A stretch of DNA of 34,095 nucleotides from Gemmatimonadota bacterium (lineage in GTDB: Bacteria; Latescibacterota; UBA2968; UBA8231), in NCBI GenBank assembly GCA_018673255.1, contig JABHDC010000068.1, positions 1 to 34,095 of the forward strand, read 5' to 3'. Every line of letters starts with the position of its first letter. Positions within the stretch are counted from its first letter, which is position 1. Position numbers and translations under genes: made by a program. Of this stretch, positions 8,153 through 17,196 are shown one piece after another. Under the pieces are notes generated by a model. That model was given only the letters and a program-made list of their open reading frames with translations. It searched no databases and was not told where the DNA came from.

Positions 8153-8695
8153 GTGAATCGCAGCAGCGACAGCCGTCCTTCATGGGTGATTGTCCTCGAT
8201 GAGGTCGACGAGGGCGTCACAGAACGTCATTTTCCGGTGAAGTCTGGCGACATCGATTTCAAGGATGGCTTCCTGCGTTTCGAAGAGCCATTCGTTGTGG
8301 ATGTCAAGATCGGCCGGACGCTACAGACTTTCTCAGTGAAGGGCACCATTAGCGGGGTTGCCAGTGGTGACTGCAGTCGCTGTCTGGTGGCGACAAAGAC
8401 GGAGATTGAGACAGATTTTCGGCTGTACATACAGCGCAGAGAAGCCGAGGCGGACGAACTCGAGGCTGTGGCGGACGAGGACGAGATTCTCGTCATCGAT
8501 CCCGGTGTTCGTGAAGTCGACCTCACAGAGGCTCTGAACAATGCGGTGGCCCTCGAGATACCGCAGCGGATTCACTGCCGTCAGGACTGCAGGGGGTTAT
8601 GCGGTACCTGTGGAGCAGATCTGAACAAGGGCGAGTGTGGCTGCTCTCAAGGGCAGACAGACCCGCGTTGGGACGCCCTGTCGAAGTTGAAGTAG
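8153..8695 (+). CDS. yceD: YceD family (DUF177) metal-binding protein
   Basis: A 180-residue protein of the DUF177/YceD family, linked in E. coli to 23S rRNA accumulation and found next to rpmF in many bacteria. It has two cysteine groups: CSRC (74-77), and C142, C146, C150, C153, C162 and C164 in the family's C-terminal signature (DCRGLCGTCGADLN). The middle is acidic (about 95-115). GTG 8153 was chosen because a stop (TGA 8144) lies just upstream in frame and the protein then has the usual length; no clear Shine-Dalgarno is present. The position directly before rpmF supports the call. Confidence 0.9.
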   Translation: MNRSSDSRPSWVIVLDEVDEGVTERHFPVKSGDIDFKDGFLRFEEPFVVDVKIGRTLQTFSVKGTISGVASGDCSRCLVATKTEIETDFRLYIQRREAEADELEAVADEDEILVIDPGVREVDLTEALNNAVALEIPQRIHCRQDCRGLCGTCGADLNKGECGCSQGQTDPRWDALSKLK

Positions 8696-8762
8696 GGCGC
8701 ATAAGAAACTACCACCGAACCACCCCGTGTCTTGAGCGGGGGTAGACGACAGAGAGAGACCG

Positions 8763-8945
8763 ATGGCAGCCGTACCCAAGAGAAGAATTTCCCGCACGCG
8801 CCGTGACAAGCGTCGCACCCACTGGAAGCTCAAGGTTACCGCCCGCAGTACCTGTCCTCAGTGTGGCGCGGCGAATCGCCCGCACACCGTGTGCAAGAGT
8901 TGCGGCACCTATCGTGGCCGCACCTACCAGGAGCCGGCGGATTAA
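8763..8945 (+). CDS. rpmF: 50S ribosomal protein L32
   Basis: A 60-residue basic ribosomal protein, the usual length. It starts MAAVPKRRISRTRRDKRR and has the zinc-ribbon pairs Cys31-x2-Cys34 and Cys44-x2-Cys47, so it is the zinc-binding (C+) form. The ATG follows a purine-rich AGAGAGAGAC stretch that can act as ribosome binding site. A small hairpin (CCCCG 8723-8727 with CGGGG 8737-8741) lies in the leader; its role is unknown. It sits between yceD and fabH, the usual bridge between ribosome and fatty-acid genes. Confidence 0.97.
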   Translation: MAAVPKRRISRTRRDKRRTHWKLKVTARSTCPQCGAANRPHTVCKSCGTYRGRTYQEPAD

Positions 8946-9000
8946 CGGCTGACAGGCGACCCAGGTTTCGCCTACGCCCGACACCGCTTCCGACTCCTAC

Positions 9001-10002
9001 GTGGCATCTCCAGAGCGGCGCGCGACGGTCACAGCTGTCGAGCGTTTCCTACCAGATCGAGTTCTGTCCAATCAGGACCTCGAGAAGATCGTCGACACCT
9101 CGGACGAGTGGATCCGTGACCGGACCGGCATCTCCGAGCGCCGGATTCTCGACGATCAACCGACGTCCTATATGGCCACAGAGGTGGCCAAGGGACTGTT
9201 GCGTCGTCGCGGCTGCAGCGCCGACGACATCGATCTGATCATCGTTGCAACGATTACCCCTGACATGGTGCTGCCCGCTACGGCCTGTCTAGTCCAGGAT
9301 CGTATCGGCGCCACCAATGCGTGGGCCTTCGATTTGGCCGCAGCATGCTCCGGATTCGTCTACGCACTGGTCACCGGTGCGCAGTTTATCGCCTCAGGGG
9401 CGCACAAGCGCATCATGGTAATTGGCGCCGACCGCATGAGCGCGATTGTCGATCCAACGGACCGATCCACGTGCATTCTCTTCGGCGATGGTGCCGGCGG
9501 CGTCCTGCTGGAGGCTGCTGAAGACGATAGCGGGTTGATCGATTTTGAGTTGCACGCCGATGGTTCGGGCTGCGACGATCTATGCGTCAAGGCCGGTGGC
9601 TCTCTTATGCCGGCGACCCACGAGACCGTCGACGCGGGGCAGCATTTCATCCGGCAGGAGGGGCGCGCCGTCTTCAAGTTTGCCGTGTCGAAGATGGCTC
9701 AAGTCTCCTTGAGTCTGCTCAAACGCAATGGCCTCTCGCCGCAGGATCTGGATCTTTTCGTGCCTCACCAGGCCAACAAACGTATCATCGATGCGACGTC
9801 AGATCGAATGGGCATTTCCGCCGACAAGGTCATGATCAATATCGAGCGTGTCGCCAACACGACAGCAGCGACGGTTCCCATCGCCCTGTCCGAGGCACTC
9901 GACGAAGGCCGTCTGCAGCCAGGACATCTCGTGCAAGTGACCGCCGTGGGCGGTGGTTTGACCTGGGGATCCGCATTGCTGCGTTGGGGGCAGGCCAAAT
10001 GA
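9001..10002 (+). CDS. fabH: 3-oxoacyl-[ACP] synthase III (KAS III)
   Basis: A 333-residue condensing enzyme that starts fatty-acid synthesis by joining an acyl-CoA primer to malonyl-ACP. The catalytic triad is visible: Cys116 in AAACSGF, His256 in VPHQANKR and Asn286 in ERVANTTAA. Also seen are DEWIRDRTGISERR (35-48) and the C-terminal GGGLTWGSALLRW. GTG 9001 gives the usual N-terminus (AVERFLPDRVLSN); no clear Shine-Dalgarno is visible. Its stop overlaps the fabD start by 4 bases (9999-10002), implying translational coupling. plsX, which often precedes fabH, is missing: only 55 bases separate it from rpmF. Confidence 0.96.
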   Translation: MASPERRATVTAVERFLPDRVLSNQDLEKIVDTSDEWIRDRTGISERRILDDQPTSYMATEVAKGLLRRRGCSADDIDLIIVATITPDMVLPATACLVQDRIGATNAWAFDLAAACSGFVYALVTGAQFIASGAHKRIMVIGADRMSAIVDPTDRSTCILFGDGAGGVLLEAAEDDSGLIDFELHADGSGCDDLCVKAGGSLMPATHETVDAGQHFIRQEGRAVFKFAVSKMAQVSLSLLKRNGLSPQDLDLFVPHQANKRIIDATSDRMGISADKVMINIERVANTTAATVPIALSEALDEGRLQPGHLVQVTAVGGGLTWGSALLRWGQAK

Positions 10003-10916
10003 CGGATACAGCATTTCTGTTTCCAGGCCAGGCATCCCAGGCGGTTGGCATGGGCAAGGATCTGTGCGACACCTTCCCACTGGCCCGGGAAATGTTCGAC
10101 ATGGCCGATGAGATACTCGGATTTGGTCTGACCGAGATCTGCTTCGGTGGCCCCATGGAAGAGTTGTCCAAGACCAGTGTCACGCAGCCGGCGGTCTTCC
10201 TTCACAGTGTCGTGAGCGCCAGATTGCTGGCAGAGAAGGGCATGGCGCCGACAATCGTTGCCGGCCATAGCCTGGGCGAATACTCCGCCCTGGTAACAGC
10301 TGGAGTCCTGGATCTGTCAGCCGCTCTGCGCCTGGTGAGACGCCGGGGGGAATTGATGCAGGAAGCTGGCACGGTGCGACCGGGTGCTATGGCGGCCATC
10401 CTCGGTGTCGATGACGCGAAACTGGTTTCTCTATGTGCTGCTGATGCGGGCGTTGTCGTGGCGGCCAACTTCAATGCGCCCGGTCAGATCGTCATCTCGG
10501 GCGAAGCAGAGGCCGTTGCTCGTGTCGGAACCGCAGCCAGTGAGGCGGGCGCCAAGCGAGTCATCGACCTCCCCGTGAGCGGGGCCTTTCACTCCGAACT
10601 GATGCAACCGGCTTCTGAAGAGATGGCCAAGTTGCTGGAGGCTGCCGAATTCAGCAGTCCAACGGTTCCCGTTGTCACGAACGTCACGGCCGCCGCCGAG
10701 ACAGATGCCGAGCGTCTGAAGGAACTGCTGATTGCGCAGATGACAGCACCGGTTCGCTGGACGGACTCGGTGAAGGCGGTTGTGGATGCAGGTGTGACAC
10801 ACGCCTGTGAGGTTGGCCCGGGTGCCGTGCTCAAGGGGCTGGTTCGTCGGATCGATCGATCCCTCGAGGTGCAGACGATGGGAACCTCTGAAGAAATCGC
10901 CGCAGTCGCGGCCTGA
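9999..10916 (+). CDS. fabD: Malonyl-CoA:ACP transacylase
   Basis: A 305-residue enzyme that loads malonyl groups onto acyl carrier protein. Motifs: FLFPGQASQAVGMG (7-19), the nucleophile Ser91 in GHSLGEYSA, active-site His198 in GAFHSELM, and VTNVTA. The length matches the family. ATG 9999 overlaps the fabH stop (ATGA). The same frame is open well upstream inside fabH, but that part is not family-like and was excluded. Confidence 0.97.
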   Translation: MTDTAFLFPGQASQAVGMGKDLCDTFPLAREMFDMADEILGFGLTEICFGGPMEELSKTSVTQPAVFLHSVVSARLLAEKGMAPTIVAGHSLGEYSALVTAGVLDLSAALRLVRRRGELMQEAGTVRPGAMAAILGVDDAKLVSLCAADAGVVVAANFNAPGQIVISGEAEAVARVGTAASEAGAKRVIDLPVSGAFHSELMQPASEEMAKLLEAAEFSSPTVPVVTNVTAAAETDAERLKELLIAQMTAPVRWTDSVKAVVDAGVTHACEVGPGAVLKGLVRRIDRSLEVQTMGTSEEIAAVAA

Positions 10917-10931
10917 CGAGCGAGGAGAGTT

Positions 10932-11678
10932 GTGGCAGATCTGAAAGACAAAGTGGCCATCGTGACGGGTGGCTCCAGAGGCATCGGGCGGGCCATCGCC
11001 CTGCGCCTGGCCGCCAGTGGCGCCCATGTTGCCGTATGTGCCCGCAATGCGGATGCGGCGGCTGAGACGGCGGCCCTGGTAGAGGCGACAGGTGTCAAAT
11101 CCCTGTCTCGCAGCGTTGATGTGACGGACGCCGATCAGGTAGGGGCTCTGGTGGCGGATGTGACCGAGGCCCTGGGTGGACCGGACATCCTCGTGAACAA
11201 CGCCGGAATCACACGTGACAATCTGATCATGCGGATGAAGGAAGAAGACTGGGATGCGGTCCTGGCGACGAATCTGAAGGGAGCGTTCACCTGCGCCAAG
11301 GCGGTGACACGCCCCATGATGAAGGCCCGAAGTGGACGCATTATCAGCATCTCCTCTGTCGTCGGCATCGTCGGCAATGCGGGCCAGGTTAACTATGCGG
11401 CCTCGAAGGCCGGACTGATCGGCCTGTCAAAGAGCCTGGCAAAAGAACTTGCGTCGCGGAATATCACGGTCAATGTCGTGGCCCCTGGCTTCATTCCGGA
11501 CACGGGAATGACCGGCGATCTGCCTGAAGCTGCAGTGGAAGGGATGATGGCGAATGTTCCATTGGGCCGTCCCGGGTCCCCTGAAGAGGTGGCCGAAGCT
11601 GTGGAATTCCTGGCCTCAGACCGTTCGGCATACATCACCGGCCAGGTGTTGGCAGTCGATGGTGGCATGACGATGTAG
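10932..11678 (+). CDS. fabG: 3-oxoacyl-[ACP] reductase
   Basis: A 248-residue short-chain dehydrogenase that reduces 3-oxoacyl-ACP with NADPH. The family marks are complete: TGGSRGIG (12-19) cofactor loop, NNAG (89-92), and the tetrad Asn114, Ser142, Tyr155 and Lys159 (NYAASK). The C-terminal ITGQVLAVDGGM is typical. GTG 10932 follows GAGGAG (10922-10927). It lies 15 bases after fabD, in the fab operon. Confidence 0.97.
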   Translation: MADLKDKVAIVTGGSRGIGRAIALRLAASGAHVAVCARNADAAAETAALVEATGVKSLSRSVDVTDADQVGALVADVTEALGGPDILVNNAGITRDNLIMRMKEEDWDAVLATNLKGAFTCAKAVTRPMMKARSGRIISISSVVGIVGNAGQVNYAASKAGLIGLSKSLAKELASRNITVNVVAPGFIPDTGMTGDLPEAAVEGMMANVPLGRPGSPEEVAEAVEFLASDRSAYITGQVLAVDGGMTM

Positions 11679-11843
11679 CGCCACGGTTTCAGTCGGGTGG
11701 TTGCGCAGCACCCGGAGGGGCCTTATATAGGCTCCGACTACGTTCACATATTTGCACCTGTTCTCTGGTTGATCTTTCGAGCATGAACAGAGGATGGGCT
11801 AGGGTAACGAACACTTTCCACAACAAACTCTGGAGGAATAACG
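11679..11843 (+). promoter_or_regulatory. fabG-acpP leader region with a hairpin and a possible promoter
   Basis: This 165-base gap is the longest in the fab cluster. A 6-bp hairpin (CGGGTG 11694-11699 with CACCCG 11709-11714) has no T-run. A possible promoter, TTGCGC (11701-11706), 17 bases, TATATA (11724-11729), would give acpP its own transcript; the -35 box is weak. Extra transcription of acpP is common because carrier protein is needed in excess, but this is inference here. Confidence 0.4.
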
Positions 11844-12083
11844 ATGGCATCGATCGAGGATAGAGTCCGCGATCTCATCGTAGAGCAGTTGGGTGTCAAT
11901 GTGGATCAGGTGACTTCAGAAGCGTCGTTCGTCGACGATCTGGGCGCTGATTCACTGGATACGGTTGAGTTGGTCATGGCATTCGAAGAAGAATTCGGTA
12001 TCGACATTCCCGACGAGGACGCAGAGAAGATGGGGTCCGTGAAGGATGCCATTTCCTATCTCGAAGAGAATTCGAAGGCTTAA
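11844..12083 (+). CDS. acpP: Acyl carrier protein
   Basis: A 79-residue acidic helical carrier. The phosphopantetheine attachment site is Ser37 in [14 protein letters not shown], and the following [15 protein letters not shown] is typical. ATG 11844 has a strong ribosome binding site, GGAGG (11832-11836), one of the best in the window, fitting high expression. It sits between fabG and fabF, as in many bacteria. Confidence 0.98.
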   Translation: MASIEDRVRDLIVEQLGVNVDQVTSEASFVDDLGADSLDTVELVMAFEEEFGIDIPDEDAEKMGSVKDAISYLEENSKA

Positions 12084-12114
12084 GAGGTCAATCGATTAGC
12101 GCGAGGAGAGCGAG

Positions 12115-13356
12115 TTGTCACGTCGACGTGTGGTAGTGACCGGAATGGGGGCTCTGGCGCCCAACGGGAACGACCTGTCGTCCTTCTGGGACGCCCTCAT
12201 CAATGGCCGTTCGGGAATCGGACAGATCACCCGTTTCGATACGACTGATTTCCGTGTCACGATCGCGGGCGAGTTGAAGAATTTCGACCCGGAGTCGGTC
12301 CTTGATCGCAAGGAGGCTCGTCGGAACGATCCCTTCGTGCACTACGGTGTGTACGTAGCGCAGCAGGCCTTCGATGATGCCGGCATAGACATCTCGGCGG
12401 TGGATGCCGAGCGGGTTGGCGTCATCTTCGGCTCTGGCATCGGCGGCGTGGGGACACTGGAAAGCCAGAATGCCGTCCTGTTGGAGAAGGGACCGAACAA
12501 AATCAGTCCTTTCCTCGTGCCGATGATGATCTGCGATATGTCAGCCGGCATGATCTCGATCAAGCTGGGTGCCAAGGGGCCTAACTACACGACGGTTTCC
12601 GCCTGCGCATCTGCCGCTCACGCCATCGGCGAGGCGGCGCGGAAGATCCAGTATGGTGATGCCGACATCATGGTGACAGGCGGTACCGAAGCGGCAGTGA
12701 CGCCGGTTTCCATCAGTGGATTCGCCGCGGCTCGCGCCCTGGCGATCCGCAATGACGAGCCGGAGCGTGCGTCGCGACCCTTCGATTCCGATCGCAATGG
12801 TTTCGTCATGGGCGAGGGGGCCGGGGCGCTCGTGCTCGAGGAATACGAGCACGCACGTGCCCGAGGTGCCCAGATCTACGCCGAATTCAAGGGGTTGGGA
12901 TTCACCGCCGACGCCTATCACATCACCGACATGGCACCGGAAGGTGAAGGTGGACAGCGAGCGATGCGCCTGGCCCTCAAGGACGGCGGTCTGAATCCTG
13001 AGGATATCGGTTACGTCAACGCCCATGGTACGTCGACCCTCGTTGGCGATACCCAGGAGACGGCAGCGATCAAGGGCGTTTTCGGCGAACATGCAAAGTC
13101 AGTGGCAGTGAGTAGCACGAAATCGATGACCGGGCACCTGCTCGGTGCCGCCGGGGCCGTCGAAACGATCGCCTGCATCATGGCGATCAAGCACGGTATT
13201 CTGCCACCGACGATAAATCTCGAGACACCGGATCCTGCGTGCGACCTGGACTACACGCCCAACACGGCGCGAGAAGTCAAGATCGATGTGGCACTGAACA
13301 ACTCCTTTGGTTTCGGTGGTCACAACGCAGCGCTGATCTTCGGACGCGCGGCCTGA
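12115..13356 (+). CDS. fabF: 3-oxoacyl-[ACP] synthase II (KAS II)
   Basis: A 413-residue elongating condensing enzyme. The Cys-His-His triad is in place: Cys164 (VSACASAAHA), His304 (NAHGTSTLVGD) and His341 (STKSMTGHLLGA). The C-terminal NNSFGFGGHNAALIF is the family signature. TTG 12115 is preceded by GAGGAG (12103-12108) and gives the expected N-terminus (RRVVVTGMGALAPNG). It is 31 bases after acpP. Confidence 0.97.
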   Translation: MSRRRVVVTGMGALAPNGNDLSSFWDALINGRSGIGQITRFDTTDFRVTIAGELKNFDPESVLDRKEARRNDPFVHYGVYVAQQAFDDAGIDISAVDAERVGVIFGSGIGGVGTLESQNAVLLEKGPNKISPFLVPMMICDMSAGMISIKLGAKGPNYTTVSACASAAHAIGEAARKIQYGDADIMVTGGTEAAVTPVSISGFAAARALAIRNDEPERASRPFDSDRNGFVMGEGAGALVLEEYEHARARGAQIYAEFKGLGFTADAYHITDMAPEGEGGQRAMRLALKDGGLNPEDIGYVNAHGTSTLVGDTQETAAIKGVFGEHAKSVAVSSTKSMTGHLLGAAGAVETIACIMAIKHGILPPTINLETPDPACDLDYTPNTAREVKIDVALNNSFGFGGHNAALIFGRAA

Positions 13357-13368
13357 GGCGCCCCGAAA

Positions 13369-14178
13369 ATGGGGGCCGCCGCGCCGATCGTGACCAGTGA
13401 GGAAAATGCCCGAGGGCGACTGCTCCTCTGGTTGCGTGGTGCTGCCGAACGGCTGTTGCCTCGGTCGGTGCAGACCGACCTGAGTCGTGTGCAGATTCGC
13501 GATCTGGAACGGCGACTGCAATACCATTTCCGCGATGTGCAGTTACTGATGCAATCGCTGAAGCATCGCTCTTACGTCTACTCCCGACAGGGGCACGGCG
13601 TCGACTCCAACGAGCGTCTCGAGTATCTGGGGGACGCAGTGCTCGATGTCGTGGTGGCCGAATTCCTGTTCCGTCGCTACGTCGATCAGCGCGAGGGAGA
13701 TCTGACGCAGATCAAATCTCTGGCAGTAAGCCGCACCGTTCTTGCACGGCGCGCGCGGGGGATCGATCTGGGACGATTCATTCTCCTGAGTCCTGAGGAA
13801 CGGAATGCCGGCGGCGCCAACCAGGACTCCATCCTCAGCGATGCTTTCGAGGCAGTCATCGGAGCGATCCATCTTGATGGTGGCCTGCCCGCTGCCCGCG
13901 GATTCATCGAGCGGGTCGCATTGCACGATATCGATGAACTCCATCGTCTCGAAGATTTCATCAACTTCAAGAGCAAGCTTCTGGAGCACGTGCAGAGCCA
14001 GGGCTCGGGGCATCCCAAGTATCAGGTGCAGGACGAGACCGGCCCGGACCACGAGAAGGTCTTCAGTGTCGAGGTCCGCATCACGGGCCAGACGATGGGA
14101 GCCGGGCAGGGGCGAAGCAAGAAGGAAGCGCAGCAGATGGCGGCTCGTGACGCGCTGCAGCGCCTCGGGCAGATTTGA
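13369..14178 (+). CDS. rnc: Ribonuclease III
   Basis: A 269-residue double-strand-specific endoribonuclease that processes rRNA and mRNA. The signature NERLEYLGDAVL gives Glu82 and Asp89, and SDAFEAVIGAIHLD gives Asp158 and Glu161, the four metal-binding acidic residues. The C-terminal dsRNA-binding domain (about 198-268) ends with GRSKKEAQQMAARDAL. The N-terminus is about 40 residues longer than in E. coli RNase III (226 aa); this segment is basic and of unknown role. ATG 13369 has only a weak ribosome binding site, so a later start cannot be excluded. fabF-rnc adjacency is widespread. Confidence 0.94.
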   Translation: MGAAAPIVTSEENARGRLLLWLRGAAERLLPRSVQTDLSRVQIRDLERRLQYHFRDVQLLMQSLKHRSYVYSRQGHGVDSNERLEYLGDAVLDVVVAEFLFRRYVDQREGDLTQIKSLAVSRTVLARRARGIDLGRFILLSPEERNAGGANQDSILSDAFEAVIGAIHLDGGLPAARGFIERVALHDIDELHRLEDFINFKSKLLEHVQSQGSGHPKYQVQDETGPDHEKVFSVEVRITGQTMGAGQGRSKKEAQQMAARDALQRLGQI

Positions 14179-15080
14179 CCCTCGCCAACGAGGGCCCGCC
14201 ACTGCGCTGGGTTCACTCAGAGCCGGCCTCAGGTGCGGCCAACATGGCCGCCGATGAGGCGCTGCTTGAGACCGTCCGCGACGGTGGCGGCCCGATTCTG
14301 CGCACCTACACATGGAATCCTCCCACTCTCAGTCTCGGGTATGGCCAGGATCTGGCTGACGTCGATACCGACCGCTGCCGCGAGCTCGGTATCGAGTTGG
14401 TGCGTCGCCCGACCGGAGGCCGCGCCGTCCTGCACTGGGAGGAACTGACATACTGCTATCTCTGCCTGCCGCCGGATGGCGATGACTCGATTCGGGCGAG
14501 TTACCAGACCGTTGGGCGTTGCCTGCAGCGAGGGCTGCAACTCTACGGTGTCGATGTCGAGTTGTCGCGAGGGCGTGTTGGCAGTGGACATCGTGCCGCC
14601 TGTTTCGCCAGCACCTCACGCTCCGAGATCACCTCGAGAGGGCGCAAGTTGATCGGCAGTGCCCAGCGCCGGATCCGTGGCGCCCTGTTGCAGCACGGAT
14701 CCCTGCTGATTGGCGGCGCACACCGCATGCTCGCTGAGGTCGTCGAGGGTGAGTCGGTCGAGTCGATTGCCGCCTCCGCCATCCACCTGCAGGAGATCCA
14801 GGCAGAGATCGATCCCGAGGTCCTCGCCGCATGCCTGGCAGATGGTTTCGCCGACGTGCTGGATCGTCCTCTCAAGGCAGAGGGCCTGTCTCCCGGTGAG
14901 CAGATCAGAGCCGATGAACTGACCTGTGAGAAGTACGGGACCCTCACCCATCTTCACCGCCGCGAAACTGCATCGGCCGTTGAGGATGACCGCGGAACCG
15001 CTGCGGTCGTTGAGGACGACCACGGAACCGCTGCGGTCGTTGAGGACGACCACGGAACCGCTGCGGTCGTTGAGGCATGA
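14175..15080 (+). CDS. Lipoate-protein ligase A / octanoyltransferase LipM family protein with C-terminal 10-residue repeats
   Basis: A 301-residue member of the BPL_LplA_LipB fold family, which attaches lipoate or octanoate to carrier domains of 2-oxoacid dehydrogenases and GcvH. Motifs: [11 protein letters not shown] (77-87) and the conserved Lys158 in [11 protein letters not shown], followed by LQHGSLLI. Cys143 in ACFAS is a candidate nucleophile if this is a LipM-type octanoyltransferase; ligase and transferase cannot be told apart from sequence. The oddity is the C-terminus: residues 269-298 are three nearly identical copies of [10 protein letters not shown]. The TTG start overlaps the rnc stop (14175-14178), and its TGA overlaps the next ATG (15077-15080). 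Octanoate comes from fatty-acid synthesis, so the position after the fab genes makes sense. Confidence 0.82.
   Translation: MTLANEGPPLRWVHSEPASGAANMAADEALLETVRDGGGPILRTYTWNPPTLSLGYGQDLADVDTDRCRELGIELVRRPTGGRAVLHWEELTYCYLCLPPDGDDSIRASYQTVGRCLQRGLQLYGVDVELSRGRVGSGHRAACFASTSRSEITSRGRKLIGSAQRRIRGALLQHGSLLIGGAHRMLAEVVEGESVESIAASAIHLQEIQAEIDPEVLAACLADGFADVLDRPLKAEGLSPGEQIRADELTCEKYGTLTHLHRRETASAVEDDRGTAAVVEDDHGTAAVVEDDHGTAAVVEA
14979..15076 (+). repeat. 30-bp tandem repeat, three copies plus 8 bases, in the 3' end of the lipoate ligase-family gene
   Basis: Copies lie at 14979-15008, 15009-15038 and 15039-15068, then GTTGAGGC up to the overlapping ATGA. Copies 2 and 3 are identical; copy 1 differs at two bases. 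The period is a multiple of three, so changes in copy number keep the frame and the coupling to the next gene. Confidence 0.95.
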
Positions 15081-16084
15081 CGAATCCTGCCCCCCCGCCA
15101 GAGGATCCGATCCTCCAGGTAAGCAACCTGCGGACCTACTTCCACACCGAAGATGGAATCGGTCGGGCCGTGGACGGTGTGTCATTCCAGCTGGCGCGAG
15201 GCCAGACCCTGGGTCTGGTCGGGGAGAGTGGCTGCGGCAAGAGTGTTACGGCCCTCTCCGTGCTGCGGTTGGTGGCACCTCCCGGCTACGTCGAAGGTGG
15301 CCAGATCCATCTACGTGGCCGTGATCTTCTGCAGTTGCCCGACAAGGAGATGCGCAAGATCCGCGGTGACTCGGTGGCGATGATCTTCCAGGAACCGATG
15401 ACGAGTCTGAATCCGGTTCTTACCTGCGGTGACCAGATCGCCGAGGCGGTGCGATTGCATCAGGGTGTGAGTGCCGATGAAGCACGCTTGAGAGCGATCG
15501 AGATGATGCGCCACGTCGGCATTCCGGCGCCTGAGCAACGAGTGGATGAATACCCGCATCAGCTCAGTGGGGGCATGCGGCAGCGTGTGATGATCGCCAT
15601 GGCCCTGTCCTGCAATCCGGATGTCCTGATCGCCGATGAGCCGACGACGGCCCTGGATGTCACCATCCAGGCTCAGATTCTGGATCTGCTGCAGGGGCTG
15701 CAGGCCGAATTCAACATGGCTGTTCTACTGATTACCCATGATCTTGGCGTCGTGGCCGAGGTCGCCGATCATGTGGCTGTCATGTATGCGGGGCAGATTG
15801 TGGAGATGGCACCAACGCGGGAGTTGTTCGCCCGACCTCGCCATCCATACACCCGGGGTCTGTTGCGGTCGATTCCACATCTGGATCGCCGTGTCGACCG
15901 CCTCGAGGTGATCCCGGGGCGTGTGCCGGAGGCAACAGCCTTCCCTGAAGGTTGCCGTTTCGCTCCCCGCTGCCCACTGGCCGAAGAAACCTGTGGGACG
16001 AAAGTGGCGAATCTGGTGCCATGTGGTGACGAGCATCTCGTTGACTGCTGGAAGCACGATGTGATCGAGGATCAGGTCGCATGA
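15077..16084 (+). CDS. Oligopeptide/dipeptide ABC transporter ATP-binding protein (OppD/DppD-like)
   Basis: A 335-residue cytoplasmic ATPase of peptide importers. It has Walker A GESGCGKS (49-56), the LSGGMRQRV signature at about 163-171, Walker [12 protein letters not shown] at about 185-195, and the extra C-terminal region of this subfamily with cysteines in [17 protein letters not shown] 15077 overlaps the previous stop, and its stop overlaps the next start (16081-16084). No permease or binding-protein gene is nearby, so membrane partners must be encoded elsewhere. Substrate (peptide, nickel or other) cannot be assigned. Confidence 0.9.
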   Translation: MTNPAPPPEDPILQVSNLRTYFHTEDGIGRAVDGVSFQLARGQTLGLVGESGCGKSVTALSVLRLVAPPGYVEGGQIHLRGRDLLQLPDKEMRKIRGDSVAMIFQEPMTSLNPVLTCGDQIAEAVRLHQGVSADEARLRAIEMMRHVGIPAPEQRVDEYPHQLSGGMRQRVMIAMALSCNPDVLIADEPTTALDVTIQAQILDLLQGLQAEFNMAVLLITHDLGVVAEVADHVAVMYAGQIVEMAPTRELFARPRHPYTRGLLRSIPHLDRRVDRLEVIPGRVPEATAFPEGCRFAPRCPLAEETCGTKVANLVPCGDEHLVDCWKHDVIEDQVA

Positions 16085-17190
16085 CGTCGACAGAGACGCA
16101 GAGTGGGACTGACAGGCCGCTGGTCGAGATACGTGATCTGCAGAAACACTTCCCGATTCGACGGGGGATGTGGGGGCGGGTCGATGGCCATGTGCGCGCC
16201 GTGGATGGTGTGACGCTCGATGTGGCCGAGGGTGAGACCCTGGGTGTCGTCGGTGAGAGTGGCTGCGGCAAGACCACGCTGGGCCGGCTCATCCTTCGTC
16301 TGCTCGACGCAACTTCCGGTGAGGTGTATTTTAGAGGACAGCGTCTCAATGGTCTGGAGGGCAAGAACCTGAGGGCTCTGCGTCGGAAGATGCAGATCGT
16401 CTTTCAGGATCCCTACAGTTCGCTGAATCCACGGATGCGCGTGGGGACGCTGATCGGTGAAGGGCTGCGGATTCATGGTCTGGCCGAAGGCGATCAGGTC
16501 GAACGGCGTGTAGATGAATTGCTCTCGATGGTTGGTTTGCCCAGCAGTAGCCGGAGTCGCTATCCGCACGAGTTCAGCGGAGGCCAGCGGCAGCGCATCG
16601 GTATTGCGCGGGCGCTGGCGGTCAATCCCGAATTCATCGTCGCCGATGAACCGGTATCGGCGCTGGATGTGTCCGTACAAGCGCAGATCGTGAATCTGCT
16701 TCAGGACATCCAGCGTGACCTCGGGTTGACGTATCTGTTTATCGCCCACGATCTGAGTGTCGTCCGCCACATCGCAGATCGTGTGGCGGTCATGTATCTG
16801 GGCAAAGTCGTGGAATTGGCGCCCCGGGAGTTGCTCTATGGGTCGCCGTCGCACCCGTACACGAGAGCACTGCTGTCCGCTGTGCCTGTCCCGGATCCGA
16901 CGGTGAAGCGGCAACGAATCGTTCTCACGGGAGATGTGCCCAGCCCGGCGGCGGTCCCAAGTGGCTGCCCCTTTCATCCGCGGTGTCCGGACGCACGCGA
17001 TGTCTGTCGTCGCGTCGTTCCTGATCTCGTCGACCCAGGTGATGGACGACGGGTCGCCTGTCTGCTGCGATACTCGGATGAACAGCAGCTACAAGCAGGA
17101 TTCAACCTCGAGACGGTGTCCGCCCATGCTGCGGCACCGTCGGCAATATCGGAATCGCCGTCTTCCAGTGCGGCGGATCAGGAGAGTTAA
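16081..17190 (+). CDS. Oligopeptide/dipeptide ABC transporter ATP-binding protein (OppF/DppF-like)
   Basis: A 369-residue partner of the preceding ATPase. Walker [10 protein letters not shown] lies at about 57-65, signature FSGGQRQRI at about 164-172 and Walker [13 protein letters not shown] at about 186-197. The C-terminal four-cysteine region ([14 protein letters not shown]) is typical of OppD/OppF-type proteins. The last 40 residues are a Ser/Ala-rich tail beyond the usual end. It is translationally coupled to the OppD-like gene through ATGA. The two form the usual heterodimer of nucleotide-binding subunits. Confidence 0.9.
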   Translation: MTSTETQSGTDRPLVEIRDLQKHFPIRRGMWGRVDGHVRAVDGVTLDVAEGETLGVVGESGCGKTTLGRLILRLLDATSGEVYFRGQRLNGLEGKNLRALRRKMQIVFQDPYSSLNPRMRVGTLIGEGLRIHGLAEGDQVERRVDELLSMVGLPSSSRSRYPHEFSGGQRQRIGIARALAVNPEFIVADEPVSALDVSVQAQIVNLLQDIQRDLGLTYLFIAHDLSVVRHIADRVAVMYLGKVVELAPRELLYGSPSHPYTRALLSAVPVPDPTVKRQRIVLTGDVPSPAAVPSGCPFHPRCPDARDVCRRVVPDLVDPGDGRRVACLLRYSDEQQLQAGFNLETVSAHAAAPSAISESPSSSAADQES

Positions 17191-17196
17191 AGCACC

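Noticed and set aside
9582..9998. Upstream extension of the fabD frame
   Set aside because: It lies within fabH, and FabD begins cleanly at the ATGA overlap.
14979..15076. CRISPR-like array
   Set aside because: The 30-bp copies are directly adjacent with no spacers and stay in the reading frame of a protein.
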